Positions 36,142 through 44,818 of a DNA stretch of 64,000 nt are shown here, in pieces. The translations under genes were made by a program, and so were the position numbers. The DNA is from Sulfuriferula plumbiphila (GTDB lineage: Bacteria > Pseudomonadota > Gammaproteobacteria > Burkholderiales > Sulfuriferulaceae): the NCBI RefSeq assembly GCF_009938015.1, contig NZ_AP021884.1, forward strand, positions 2,978,585 through 3,042,584, given 5' to 3'. Each line of letters begins with the position of its first letter. Position 1 is the first letter of the stretch. The notes under the pieces are model-generated. The model was not told where the DNA came from. It made no database searches and was given only the letters and a program-made list of their open reading frames with translations.

Positions 36142-36170
36142 AAAAGCCCCATGTTTCCATGGGGCTTAAT
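36142..36170 (-). terminator. Intrinsic terminator of the second PEP-CTERM gene
   Basis: The stem AAGCCCCAT / ATGGGGCTT (about 36144-36167) is followed on the minus strand by TTTTTATTT. On the plus strand there is no T-run, so it mainly ends the minus-strand gene, with possible help to prsT. Confidence 0.8.
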
Positions 36171-36222
36171 CCTGCCTCTACTGCTGTAGTCGCGTTTAAA
36201 AAACTACTCGTCCGCCCATCTA

Positions 36223-37017
36223 TTACGCTTTGCGACGGCGAACCGAAGCAGCCAGACCGACCAATCCCAAGCCGATCAAAGCCAGTGAGCCAGGTTCTGG
36301 AACAGACAAACGGTATTGACCATTGTTCGAAAAATAGAGGTCGGTGGTACTGTTCGCGGTGACTGTAGGCCCCACACTGGGGGTGAATGCGTTGTTATAT
36401 GCGGTCACGTATTTAGCGGGGACCGTTCCGGAAAGAGGAAGCGCGTTGGTAGTCGCAAAACCGAGGACAAAGCCACCCGGGGCGGATAAAAGAGTGGACA
36501 AGTCGGTCATGCCACTGTCAAAGAAGTAGCCGGGTAAAATGTTGCTTGCTTTGAAAATTAGCGATACCGTACCATTCGGCAGCGTACTGTTTGCATTCAG
36601 GTTGGCGCTACCAGTTTGCAGGTTAAACGCCGCGATGTTGGTTGCACCCGAAAAAACATCCAGTGTACCGCCAGGGGCAAAGGTCAATTGCCCCCCCGTA
36701 TTTCCGGTACCCGAGCCAACAAAATTGGCAGTCAAGACAGGACTGAGATCTACACCACCTACATTTGATCCACCATCAGTCGAAAACGCCGTAAAGCTGC
36801 CAACTTCATTGAAAGAGAATGCAGTGCCACCAGTGAAGGTGTTATGAACGTACGCGGAGCCAGTCAGATCGACCCAGTCCTTGACAAGGGTAGGCGCATG
36901 GCCACCGGCACCATCGGTGTCCAGATACCAGTTGGTCAGCGTTGCATTTGCGTTACCTGCAACAGCCAGGCCAGATACGGCTGCCAGAGCTGCAAGAGTG
37001 CTTTTGATTGTTTTCAT
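36223..37017 (-). CDS. PEP-CTERM sorting domain protein
   Basis: The 264-residue secreted protein has a signal peptide (MKTIKSTLAALAAVSGLAVAG, cleavage near NANA) and the C-terminal tail VPEPGSLALIGLGLVGLAAS then RRRK. The middle is Gly/Thr/Asn/Ser-rich beta-type sequence with no known catalytic motif. The ATG at 37017 has GGAG seven bases upstream; a frame extension to 37059 lacks a signal-like start. A sigma-54 promoter lies about 90 bp upstream. Together with the first PEP-CTERM protein it is a likely cargo of an exosortase encoded elsewhere. Confidence 0.92.
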   Translation of the reverse strand: MKTIKSTLAALAAVSGLAVAGNANATLTNWYLDTDGAGGHAPTLVKDWVDLTGSAYVHNTFTGGTAFSFNEVGSFTAFSTDGGSNVGGVDLSPVLTANFVGSGTGNTGGQLTFAPGGTLDVFSGATNIAAFNLQTGSANLNANSTLPNGTVSLIFKASNILPGYFFDSGMTDLSTLLSAPGGFVLGFATTNALPLSGTVPAKYVTAYNNAFTPSVGPTVTANSTTDLYFSNNGQYRLSVPEPGSLALIGLGLVGLAASVRRRKA

Positions 37018-37106
37018 GATAAATCTCCGTAAGCGAATGGGAAAATTTTGGTCAGACACGACTTTCAGAGCATTTTTTCTCTCGCATCAAACTTAGTCAG
37101 CATAAA

Positions 37107-37121
37107 GCACGACTCATGCCA
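37107..37121 (-). promoter_or_regulatory. Sigma-54 (-24/-12) promoter for the second PEP-CTERM gene
   Basis: On the minus strand TGGCATGAGTCGTGC has GG and GC at exact -24/-12 spacing and begins TGGCATG, as does the promoter of the first PEP-CTERM gene. It lies 90 bp before the chosen ATG, within a 234-base, very A/T-rich intergenic region (37018-37251) that holds no other supported gene. Confidence 0.72.
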
Positions 37122-37251
37122 TCAAAACAACAAATGCAGATACAATATACAATACATATAGTTATAAATATTCTTGGCGTAAATTTCCGCTTTTTAAATG
37201 AAACAAAAAAGTTTATGTAAAAATTATCGACAGGCATGATCTGCGCAAGAT

Positions 37252-38334
37252 TCAGCCACTGTTCAATATCAGGTCGTCCGTTTTTTTGCGCGTCGACCTC
37301 GCCCAAGGTCTGGGCCCCGCGCCTATCCGTCCCATGAAGAATACCCGCTCAATCCTCCCTGTCCCGAGCAACCGATCCAAGCGTTCATTCAACCACCCCA
37401 CCTCCCCCAGTGCGGTTTGTGTCTCGGTAAAGATCAAACCCTGACGGTGGTAGCGAGTAAAGATCACCGGCGTCATCTCCGGCTGGATCAGCCAGCCGAG
37501 GCGGGTAGCAGTTAGCCAAAAGCGTTGCATGGCCCGGCCGGCGGCGATGTAGTCGTCCACGGAGAGGAGTGGCGCGGGAGCGATTAGAGCGAAGTGGGCA
37601 CCACAGCGCAGACCGGGAAGCAGGTCCAGCTGAAGCCGGGGCGGCAGATGCCCGAATAGATAAGTGTTAAAAAACCCGACACGCGTCCAACTGGCCATGA
37701 CCCAGCGCATGAAGTGTGCTGTCAGCGGGTCAACCCCGACGGCCTGGCCGGGAATCTTGTCGGTGCTGAATTGGGCTCCCCATTCGATGACGGACTTGTG
37801 GACTGCGTAGGCTTCGGGGATGGTGAGGCGCACCTTGGCGTTGTCGAACATGAGCCTGGCCAGGCGCCAACGCTGGGCAAAACCTTCATACCAGATCACG
37901 GAATAGCCTTCAGGCAAGGAACCGGCGAGGGCCTGTTTTTGCTCGCCGCTCAGGGGCCGGGTGGACATGGGGCGGCGCTGGACCACGCGCGTTTCAATGC
38001 AGGGCAGCAAGGGATCGGGCGTCATGCCCGCTTCTGGCCGGAAGCGCACATCGAACAACAAGTGGGTTTCCGGCGTGTCGGGCCGGCGCTGGATGGTGGC
38101 TGAGCGCCCCGTGGCGCTGGCGGCGATGGCCATGGTTTCCAGCAGCGCACCGATGGCCAGCTGGCTGGCGTGACCATCCAGGTCATAAACCACATGGTCG
38201 CGGGTATCGAGACCGTGTACCAGAATGTGTTCGTCGCCGAGAATCTCGAAACGCCACGGCTGAGTGTTGTCGCCGCTGGGTGCCCAGCGTGCCAGATCCA
38301 GGATGCGTTCAAGGTGTTGCGCAATGGCATTCAT
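37252..38334 (-). CDS. Nitroreductase-family protein, cassette with ThiF
   Basis: The 360-residue protein starts with ILDLARWAPSGDNTQPWRFEI, the hallmark of FMN-dependent nitroreductase-fold proteins (flavin-binding ArgTrpAlaProSer-type segment), with further family-like regions near GALLETMAIAA and GWLIQPEM. The ATG at 38334 begins one base after the ThiF stop, so the two are coupled. A fused ThiF-nitroreductase protein exists in mycobacteria (Rv1355c, annotated MoeY), and this pair looks like a split form. The substrate is unknown; a redox step on a ThiF-activated product is an inference. Confidence 0.8.
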   Translation of the reverse strand: MNAIAQHLERILDLARWAPSGDNTQPWRFEILGDEHILVHGLDTRDHVVYDLDGHASQLAIGALLETMAIAASATGRSATIQRRPDTPETHLLFDVRFRPEAGMTPDPLLPCIETRVVQRRPMSTRPLSGEQKQALAGSLPEGYSVIWYEGFAQRWRLARLMFDNAKVRLTIPEAYAVHKSVIEWGAQFSTDKIPGQAVGVDPLTAHFMRWVMASWTRVGFFNTYLFGHLPPRLQLDLLPGLRCGAHFALIAPAPLLSVDDYIAAGRAMQRFWLTATRLGWLIQPEMTPVIFTRYHRQGLIFTETQTALGEVGWLNERLDRLLGTGRIERVFFMGRIGAGPRPWARSTRKKTDDLILNSG

Positions 38335-38335
38335 C

Positions 38336-39193
38336 CTAGATTCCCAGTTGATGACGGGCGATGGCAATGGCCAGCCGGTTAAAAGGGTGGCGGTTGCCGC
38401 CCGGCCGCCAGGTATGCGCCAGCTTGTTGCGGTAGCCATCGAACTGGATGCCGTGGGGAGCCGCCCAGACCTTGCCGCGGTCGAGCAATATCTTGAGAGC
38501 TTCGCTGGCAGCCACGCCGGCACAGAGCTGGCAGGCCATGATGGTGGAGGGGCCGCGACGTTCCTTGAGATTGACGCGGGTCTTGTCCGCCAGGTAATGG
38601 CGGTGCAACAGGGCGGGGGCAAGGCCGACCAGAAAGCGCACGGCTTTTTCCAGTTCGGATCGACCGTCCAGCTGGAAGTAGTCTTCGAAGCTCATGCCGC
38701 CGGGCAGGAAATTGAGCAGTGCGGCGCTCATGCCGAGGGGGGCGACGGTAACCGCAGGGATGCCGTGTTGGGCACAATGCGCGAAAACCCGCTCGCGCGC
38801 GTCAAAGGCGAAGAAGTCGAGGCCATCGATATAGAGATCCACGTCCCGGAAGAAGGCCTGGAGATTGTCCTCGTTCACGCCTTGCGGGTAAATGGCCAGG
38901 TCGGATTCGGGGTTGATGTCCCGCGCCATTGCGGCCAGGACTTCAACTTTGGGACGTTCCAGGCTGCTCATGCCGGCGCCGGCCTGGCGATTGAAGTTGG
39001 CAAGCTCGAACGTGTCGAGGTCGGCGATATTGAATTTTCCGACGCCTAGCCGGGCGAGGGTCAACAGATGGAAACCGCCGACGCCACCCATACCGGCGAT
39101 GGCTACCCGCTTGTGCCGCAAGCGCTGCTGTTCATCAGGGGTAACCCAGCCGATATTGCGTGAAAATGCAGTTTGATAGGAGAAGCCGGACAT
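38336..39193 (-). CDS. ThiF/E1-like adenylyltransferase family protein
   Basis: The 285-residue protein has the E1-like nucleotide-binding motif VAIAGMGGVGGFHLLTLARLG, the ADLDTFELANFNRQ segment with the catalytic Arg/Asn pattern and DLYIDGLDFF. The CxxC zinc pairs of canonical ThiF/MoeB are absent; only a single CQLC-like spot (MACQLCAGVAA) is seen. It probably adenylates a carboxyl group. It lies between the FeeM-like acyltransferase (50 bases upstream) and the nitroreductase (one base downstream). Confidence 0.85.
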   Translation of the reverse strand: MSGFSYQTAFSRNIGWVTPDEQQRLRHKRVAIAGMGGVGGFHLLTLARLGVGKFNIADLDTFELANFNRQAGAGMSSLERPKVEVLAAMARDINPESDLAIYPQGVNEDNLQAFFRDVDLYIDGLDFFAFDARERVFAHCAQHGIPAVTVAPLGMSAALLNFLPGGMSFEDYFQLDGRSELEKAVRFLVGLAPALLHRHYLADKTRVNLKERRGPSTIMACQLCAGVAASEALKILLDRGKVWAAPHGIQFDGYRNKLAHTWRPGGNRHPFNRLAIAIARHQLGI

Positions 39194-39243
39194 AGCCAGA
39201 ACCGTTGCATAACGGGACAGTATAGAGTGCGCCCGCCCGGGTG

Positions 39244-40020
39244 TCAGCTATCGGTTCCGTGCAACAGGCGCTGGGTGATTCCCTCTTCATCCAGCTTTGA
39301 AAATCCATACGGGTACAAGGATTTTTCGCCGGGCGGCTTGTGCGCCACCCCCCCCAGCTTTTCGATCTGCTGCCTGGCATAGGACAAATCCAGTCGCAGC
39401 AGCACTGCCGGCGCATTGACGCGATTGCACATGCGCTCCCCGCCTAACAGTTCAAAACCCAGCATGCGCCGGTAAAATCCCACATGGCGGGGATTCACTT
39501 CGATCACAAAATCAGTTCCCTGGTGGATATTGTGGCCATAGATGAAAGAGATATGAAACAGCGCAGCGAGAACGGGCTTGGAACCCAGTCCTTCATCCAG
39601 GGCAAGCTTGATGATCTCGCATACACGCCGCCCCTGGGCACGCAGACCATCCACTTCCGGCTTGTACAGCTCATCCACCAGCAAGCCAACCTGGGAATCC
39701 AGGCCCAGGGTGAGCGTTCCGACGATCTTGTCAATATCGAATGCAAGCAGCGTGATGCGATTCGGGTCCTGGCCCATCTCGCCGGCCTGATAACCGCGCC
39801 AGGAATACATTTTTTGAATCAGCAGGCTGGCTGACTGCACCCTGTCCTCGTTGGCTGCCAGTCTAATCTTGAATTTCTGCTGGTCAACCGGGATATTTTG
39901 GGCACCGACCCGGTCACCGCTTTGCGGGATGCACAACTCTCTGAGTTTGTGGGGAGACTGAAACTCCACGATGGTCCTGGACCACTCATCTGCCGGTTTT
40001 CTGCGTTGAATAGCCATCAT
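39244..40020 (-). CDS. FeeM-like N-acyl amino acid synthase / GNAT-fold acyltransferase
   Basis: The protein of about 258 residues has the start of a FeeM/autoinducer-synthase-like acyltransferase fold: KIRLAANEDRVQSASLLIQK, MYSWRGY, ITLLAFDIDKIVGTLTLGLD, then VCEIIKLALDEG and EVNPRHVGFYRRMLGFE. FeeM enzymes join an acyl-ACP chain to an amino acid. Start choice between ATGs at 40020, 40017 and 40059 is uncertain; the first two are adjacent and next to a GGTGGA. With the following ThiF and nitroreductase genes it forms a three-gene cassette that could make a modified N-acyl amino acid. Confidence 0.75.
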   Translation of the reverse strand: MMAIQRRKPADEWSRTIVEFQSPHKLRELCIPQSGDRVGAQNIPVDQQKFKIRLAANEDRVQSASLLIQKMYSWRGYQAGEMGQDPNRITLLAFDIDKIVGTLTLGLDSQVGLLVDELYKPEVDGLRAQGRRVCEIIKLALDEGLGSKPVLAALFHISFIYGHNIHQGTDFVIEVNPRHVGFYRRMLGFELLGGERMCNRVNAPAVLLRLDLSYARQQIEKLGGVAHKPPGEKSLYPYGFSKLDEEGITQRLLHGTDS

Positions 40021-40185
40021 TCCACCATCCGTGGTACCAACTGCCGATTGACGAAACACAAATTACCAATGCCTATTGAGCTTAACGGATAAAAATGTAG
40101 ATTGTTTAGCGAAAAACCGGCAATGGAACAAAAAGTTAGCAGCGCATGCTGGCGACCCAACCCGCGTCTGACGCCATGCTTCCTT

Positions 40186-41214
<1,029 letters not shown>

Positions 41215-41276
41215 TTAGTTGACAAAGAATTTAAAAAAAATTTGAACTTCTTTAACGAAGGCTTATCTTATCATGC

Positions 41277-41382
41277 AGACGGCTCGCTGCCGTCTCCCGC
41301 TTCTCCTCCCTGAGCGGGCGCCTCGACACCAGTTGAGGCATTTTCGGCCCCGGTTTTACTCCCCTTTAACCGGGGCTTTTTT
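41277..41382 (+). ncRNA. Candidate small RNA with four tandem hairpins and a terminator
   Basis: On the plus strand four stem-loops follow one another: AGACGGC/GCCGTCT (41277-41295), CCCGCT/AGCGGG (41296-41318), GCCTCGAC/GTTGAGGC (41320-41339) and GCCCCGGTT/AACCGGGGC (41347-41376), the last followed by six T. Loops two and four are CU-rich (TCTCCTCCCTG and TTACTCCCC), like anti-Shine-Dalgarno loops of known bacterial sRNAs. A possible promoter is TTGAAC-N16-TATCTT at 41242-41269. It lies between hemB and engB, whose 3' end overlaps the last hairpin. This is a structural prediction only. Confidence 0.4.
41347..41382 (+). terminator. Intrinsic terminator on the plus strand
   Basis: A nine-bp GC-rich stem (GCCCCGGTT/AACCGGGGC) is followed by TTTTTTA. 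No plus-strand protein gene precedes it, which is why a small RNA is proposed. The stem includes the last codons of the opposing engB. Confidence 0.6.
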
Positions 41383-41991
41383 ATGCCCGTCATTTGCGCT
41401 GATGCCGAGCCAGCGCGCAAACACCTCACCCACTTCATCCATCCCCAAACGCTTGGGACTGGAAAATAACTGCGCTGTGTAGAGCGGCGACAAGGTCGCA
41501 AGTTCCTTTTGCACGAATCGCAAAGCGGCAATGGAATCGCTGCGATTCAGCTTGTCACTTTTGGTCAGCAAGCAGTGCACCGGCTTGCCGGTGGGCAGAA
41601 ACCATTCCAGCATCTGCCGGTCCAGCTCGGTCATCGGATGCCGTGAATCCATAATCAGGATCAGGCCGGCAAGCTGCGCACGCTGCGCCAGATACTGCGC
41701 CAGCAACTCGCGCCAGTGATCCTTGATGGCACCCGGCACTTTGGCATAGCCGTAGCCGGGCAGATCCACCAGAAAGCGGTTGTGCCCCAGGCTGAAATAA
41801 TTGATGTGCTGGGTGCGCCCTGGTGTTTTGCTGACAAACGCCAGCCGGGTACGGTTGGCCAGGGTATTGATTGCGCTTGATTTACCGGCATTGGAGCGCC
41901 CGGCAAAAGCCACCTCGACTGCGCTTTCTGCGGGCAGGTCGCGCAAGTGATTAACCGTGGTGTAAAACACTGCTTGCTGAAATAGGTTCAT
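41356..41991 (-). CDS. engB: Ribosome biogenesis GTPase EngB (YsxC/YihA)
   Basis: The 211-residue TRAFAC GTPase has G1 GRSNAGKSS, the G2 threonine in [11 protein letters not shown]3 DLPGYGYA, G4 TKSD and G5-like SSPKRLG. It assists assembly of the large ribosomal subunit. I chose the ATG at 41991 ([12 protein letters not shown]), the family start. The protein ends in HKKAPVKGE; just downstream another frame stays open for about 30 low-complexity codons, which might reflect an indel but has no support. It is divergent from the cytochrome c4 gene. Confidence 0.94.
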   Translation of the reverse strand: MNLFQQAVFYTTVNHLRDLPAESAVEVAFAGRSNAGKSSAINTLANRTRLAFVSKTPGRTQHINYFSLGHNRFLVDLPGYGYAKVPGAIKDHWRELLAQYLAQRAQLAGLILIMDSRHPMTELDRQMLEWFLPTGKPVHCLLTKSDKLNRSDSIAALRFVQKELATLSPLYTAQLFSSPKRLGMDEVGEVFARWLGISANDGHKKAPVKGE

Positions 41992-42079
41992 GTAAAGAAA
42001 TCCTGGGGGAACTGGCGTCGAAACCAAAACGCAGCTAAAATATTAGCTTTTTAGAATGTAACGGTAAGAGGAACTCACA

Positions 42080-42706
42080 ATGAAATACACCATGGCGCTT
42101 GCGGCGCTTGCCGCATTCACTGCGTTCTCCCCGGCTCAGGCTGAAGTCACATCCAAAGGTGACCCAGCCAAAGCTCAACAGCTGGTGACATCGGTTTGCG
42201 CAGCCTGCCACGGTGCAGACGGCAACAGCATGGCGCCGGCCAACCCGAGTCTGGCTGGCCAACACGCCGAGTATATCACCAAGCAACTGATGAACTTTAA
42301 GTCTGGCGAGCGCAAGAACGCGATCATGCAAGGCATAGTCAGCTCTAACAACCTGACCCCGGACGACATGAAAAACCTGGGCGCATATTTTGCTGCACAG
42401 ACGCCCAAACCGGGCAGCGCAAAAAACAAGGCGCTGGCGCTGGAAGGCGAAAAAATCTTCAAGGGCGGCAACGCCAGTAGCGGCGTACCCGCCTGTGCTG
42501 CATGTCACGGCCCCACCGGGGCCGGCATTCCAGTTCAATTTCCGCGTCTGGCCAGCCAGCACAGTGAATACATCCTGTCTCAGCTGAACAACTTCCGCAC
42601 CGGCGAACGCGCCAACGACGGCGGCAAAATGATGCGCATCATCGCCGCCAAATTGACTGACCAGGAAATGAAAGCGGTTGCCGAATACATCTCCGGCCTG
42701 CATTAA
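42080..42706 (+). CDS. Di-heme cytochrome c4
   Basis: The 208-residue periplasmic protein has a signal peptide (cleavage after AQA near residue 21) and two heme sites, CAACH (Cys40-His44) and a second CAACH in the C-terminal half. Each lies in a repeated class I cytochrome domain, with Met ligands expected in the MQGI and GGKMMRI regions. The two-domain layout is that of cytochrome c4, an electron carrier to terminal oxidases. The next genes encode its maturation system. A terminator follows, so it may be expressed at a higher level than resB-ccsB. Confidence 0.92.
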   Translation: MKYTMALAALAAFTAFSPAQAEVTSKGDPAKAQQLVTSVCAACHGADGNSMAPANPSLAGQHAEYITKQLMNFKSGERKNAIMQGIVSSNNLTPDDMKNLGAYFAAQTPKPGSAKNKALALEGEKIFKGGNASSGVPACAACHGPTGAGIPVQFPRLASQHSEYILSQLNNFRTGERANDGGKMMRIIAAKLTDQEMKAVAEYISGLH

Positions 42707-42746
42707 TTGAACTGCCTGCCGGAACCTGCCGGCATATAAGCAATCA

Positions 42747-42778
42747 ATAGGGGGTGGCGCGAGTCACCCCCTATTTTT
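42747..42778 (+). terminator. Intrinsic terminator after cytochrome c4
   Basis: The hairpin ATAGGGGGTG / CACCCCCTAT (42747-42774) is followed by TTTTCC. It stands between the cytochrome gene and resB, twelve bases before the resB ATG, so it may attenuate rather than fully stop transcription. Confidence 0.8.
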
Positions 42779-42789
42779 CCAGGCAAGCC

Positions 42790-44814
42790 ATGAGTAAATC
42801 TTCCGCCACCTTCGCAAAATCAGTGTACGAGCTGATGAGCTCGATGCGCTTCGCCATCAGCTTGCTCACCGTGCTGGCCATTGCCTCAATCATTGGTACG
42901 GTGCTCCAGCAGAACGAGCCTTACCAGAACTACATCATCCAGTTCGGTCAGTACTGGTTTACCGTATTTGAATGGCTGGGTCTGTATGATGTTTACCGCA
43001 CAACCTGGTTTGTGACCATTCTGGCTTTCCTGGTCGCATCCACCAGCACCTGCATTTACCGCAATCTGCCCAGCATGCTGCGCGAGATACGCAGCTACCG
43101 CGAACAGGCCAGCGAAAACTCGCTACGGCACTTCCAGCATCATGCAGAATTCACTGCGCCGGCCCCAGCGCTTGAGGCGTTGACCCAATACCTGACCGAG
43201 CAAGGCTATCGTTACAAACAGCGCGCACTGGATAACGGCGCAGGCACCCTGCTGGCAGCCAAAGTCGGTAGCGTCAACCGGCTCGGTTATATCTTCACCC
43301 ATGCCGCTATCGTGATCATCTGCCTCGGCGCGCTGCTGGACAGCAATATCCCGCTCAAGATTGAACAGGCGTTTGGCCTGAAACGCATTGAAACGCGCGA
43401 CATCCCCGAAAGCCAGGTGCCTGCTGCCAGTCGCCTGGCGCCTGACAGCCTGTCGTTTCGCGGCAATGTCACCATCCCCGAGGGATCCAGCGCCGACGTG
43501 GTGTTTCTGAATATCGCCGATGGCTACATGGTGCAGGATCTGCCATTCACCATCGCGCTGAAGAAATTCCACATTGAGCATTACAGCACCGGGCAACCGA
43601 AAAGCTTTGCCAGCGACATTGCCATTCTCGATAAAGCCACCGGCAAGCCGTTGCTGCAACACACCATTACTGTCAATCATCCACTCATCTATGACGGCAT
43701 TGCCATTTTCCAGGCTAGCTTTGGCGATGGCGGAACCAGGCTGAAAATGAATGGCTGGAATCTGTTCAACCCCGGCAGCAAGCCGTTCGAGGTAAATGGC
43801 GCGGTGAACAGCAATACCAAGATCTCTGCCAATAATCAGCAATACACACTGGAATTCACCGATTTTCGTCCCTTCAATATCGAAAATACCGGCGCGACGC
43901 CGGCGCCCCGGCAACAGAATCAAGATGCGCGCAGCCTGATGGGCGGCAATGCGGTCGCCGACAAGACCAATCTGCACAACGTCGGGCCCAGTTTCCAGTA
44001 CAAGGTGCGCGATGCCCAGGGCCAGGCACGCGAGTACAACAACTATATGCTGCCCTTACTCATCGACAAACGCTGGTACATGCTCTCCGGCGTGCGCAAC
44101 ACACCCGGCGAGCCACTCCACTACATCCGCTTTCCACTCGATCCGCAGCGGCGCCTCGGCGGCTTCATGCGCCTGCGCGGCATCATGCTCGACCCTGCCC
44201 GGCATGCTGAAATTGCACGCCGTTTCGCCGCCAGTGCATTACAGGGCGGCAAAATGCCGGTCGACGTGCGCACCAAACTGGCTGACAGCACGACCAAAGT
44301 GCTGGATCTGTTTGGCAAGGGCGGTTATCAGGCACTGTCCGATTTTATCGAAAAACATATTCCGGCCGCCGAGCGTGACCGCGCTGCGCAGACCTATCTG
44401 AAAATTCTCGAGTTATCCACGTTTGAAGCCTACATCATGGCGCAGCAACAGGCGGGAGCGCCGGCGCCCAAAGCCGACGAGGAAACCGGCTGGTTTATCC
44501 GCGATTCGCTCAACAGCATCAGCGATATCTTTTTCTACGGCGCGCCCGTTTACCTGCAGCTTGCCGAATATGACCAGGTCAACGCCAGCGGCCTGCAGTT
44601 GACACGTTCACCCGGCGAGAATATTGTTTTCGGCGGCTCTGCCCTGTTGGTAATGGGCATATTTGCCATGTTCTTTATCAGGGAACGAAGGCTGTGGCTG
44701 CTCGTCAAACCCGGGCATGTCTTGTTTGCCATGTCCAGCAACCGCAAAACCCTGGATTTTGAAAAAGAATTCGAGCGCCATAAACAGCGCATCTCTGAAA
44801 TCGTGAAGGACTGA
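42790..44814 (+). CDS. resB: Cytochrome c biogenesis protein ResB (Ccs1)
   Basis: The 674-residue ResB-family protein has N-terminal helices (SMRFAISLLTVLAIASIIGTV), a helix near residues 165-185 (GYIFTHAAIVIICLGALLD), a large periplasmic domain and a final helix (GGSALLVMGIFAMFFI). With CcsB it forms the System II synthase that carries heme across the membrane and attaches it to apocytochromes. The ATG at 42790 gives the normal start MSKSSATFAKSVYE; an upstream frame start at 42754 is inside the terminator. Confidence 0.93.
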   Translation: MSKSSATFAKSVYELMSSMRFAISLLTVLAIASIIGTVLQQNEPYQNYIIQFGQYWFTVFEWLGLYDVYRTTWFVTILAFLVASTSTCIYRNLPSMLREIRSYREQASENSLRHFQHHAEFTAPAPALEALTQYLTEQGYRYKQRALDNGAGTLLAAKVGSVNRLGYIFTHAAIVIICLGALLDSNIPLKIEQAFGLKRIETRDIPESQVPAASRLAPDSLSFRGNVTIPEGSSADVVFLNIADGYMVQDLPFTIALKKFHIEHYSTGQPKSFASDIAILDKATGKPLLQHTITVNHPLIYDGIAIFQASFGDGGTRLKMNGWNLFNPGSKPFEVNGAVNSNTKISANNQQYTLEFTDFRPFNIENTGATPAPRQQNQDARSLMGGNAVADKTNLHNVGPSFQYKVRDAQGQAREYNNYMLPLLIDKRWYMLSGVRNTPGEPLHYIRFPLDPQRRLGGFMRLRGIMLDPARHAEIARRFAASALQGGKMPVDVRTKLADSTTKVLDLFGKGGYQALSDFIEKHIPAAERDRAAQTYLKILELSTFEAYIMAQQQAGAPAPKADEETGWFIRDSLNSISDIFFYGAPVYLQLAEYDQVNASGLQLTRSPGENIVFGGSALLVMGIFAMFFIRERRLWLLVKPGHVLFAMSSNRKTLDFEKEFERHKQRISEIVKD

Positions 44815-44818
44815 AGCC

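Noticed and set aside
36111-36222. Small gene between prsT and the PEP-CTERM gene
   Set aside because: The short open stretches lack start context; the segment holds a terminator only.
40155-40170. Possible sigma-54 site upstream of the FeeM-like gene
   Set aside because: Only the GG/GC spacing is met; the -24 block reads TGGGTC. Dropped.
41271-41355. Extension of EngB in another frame (Gly/Glu/Ala-rich tail)
   Set aside because: It needs a +1 shift at an A6 run and adds low-complexity residues not known for EngB. The 211-residue form already has the full GTPase fold.
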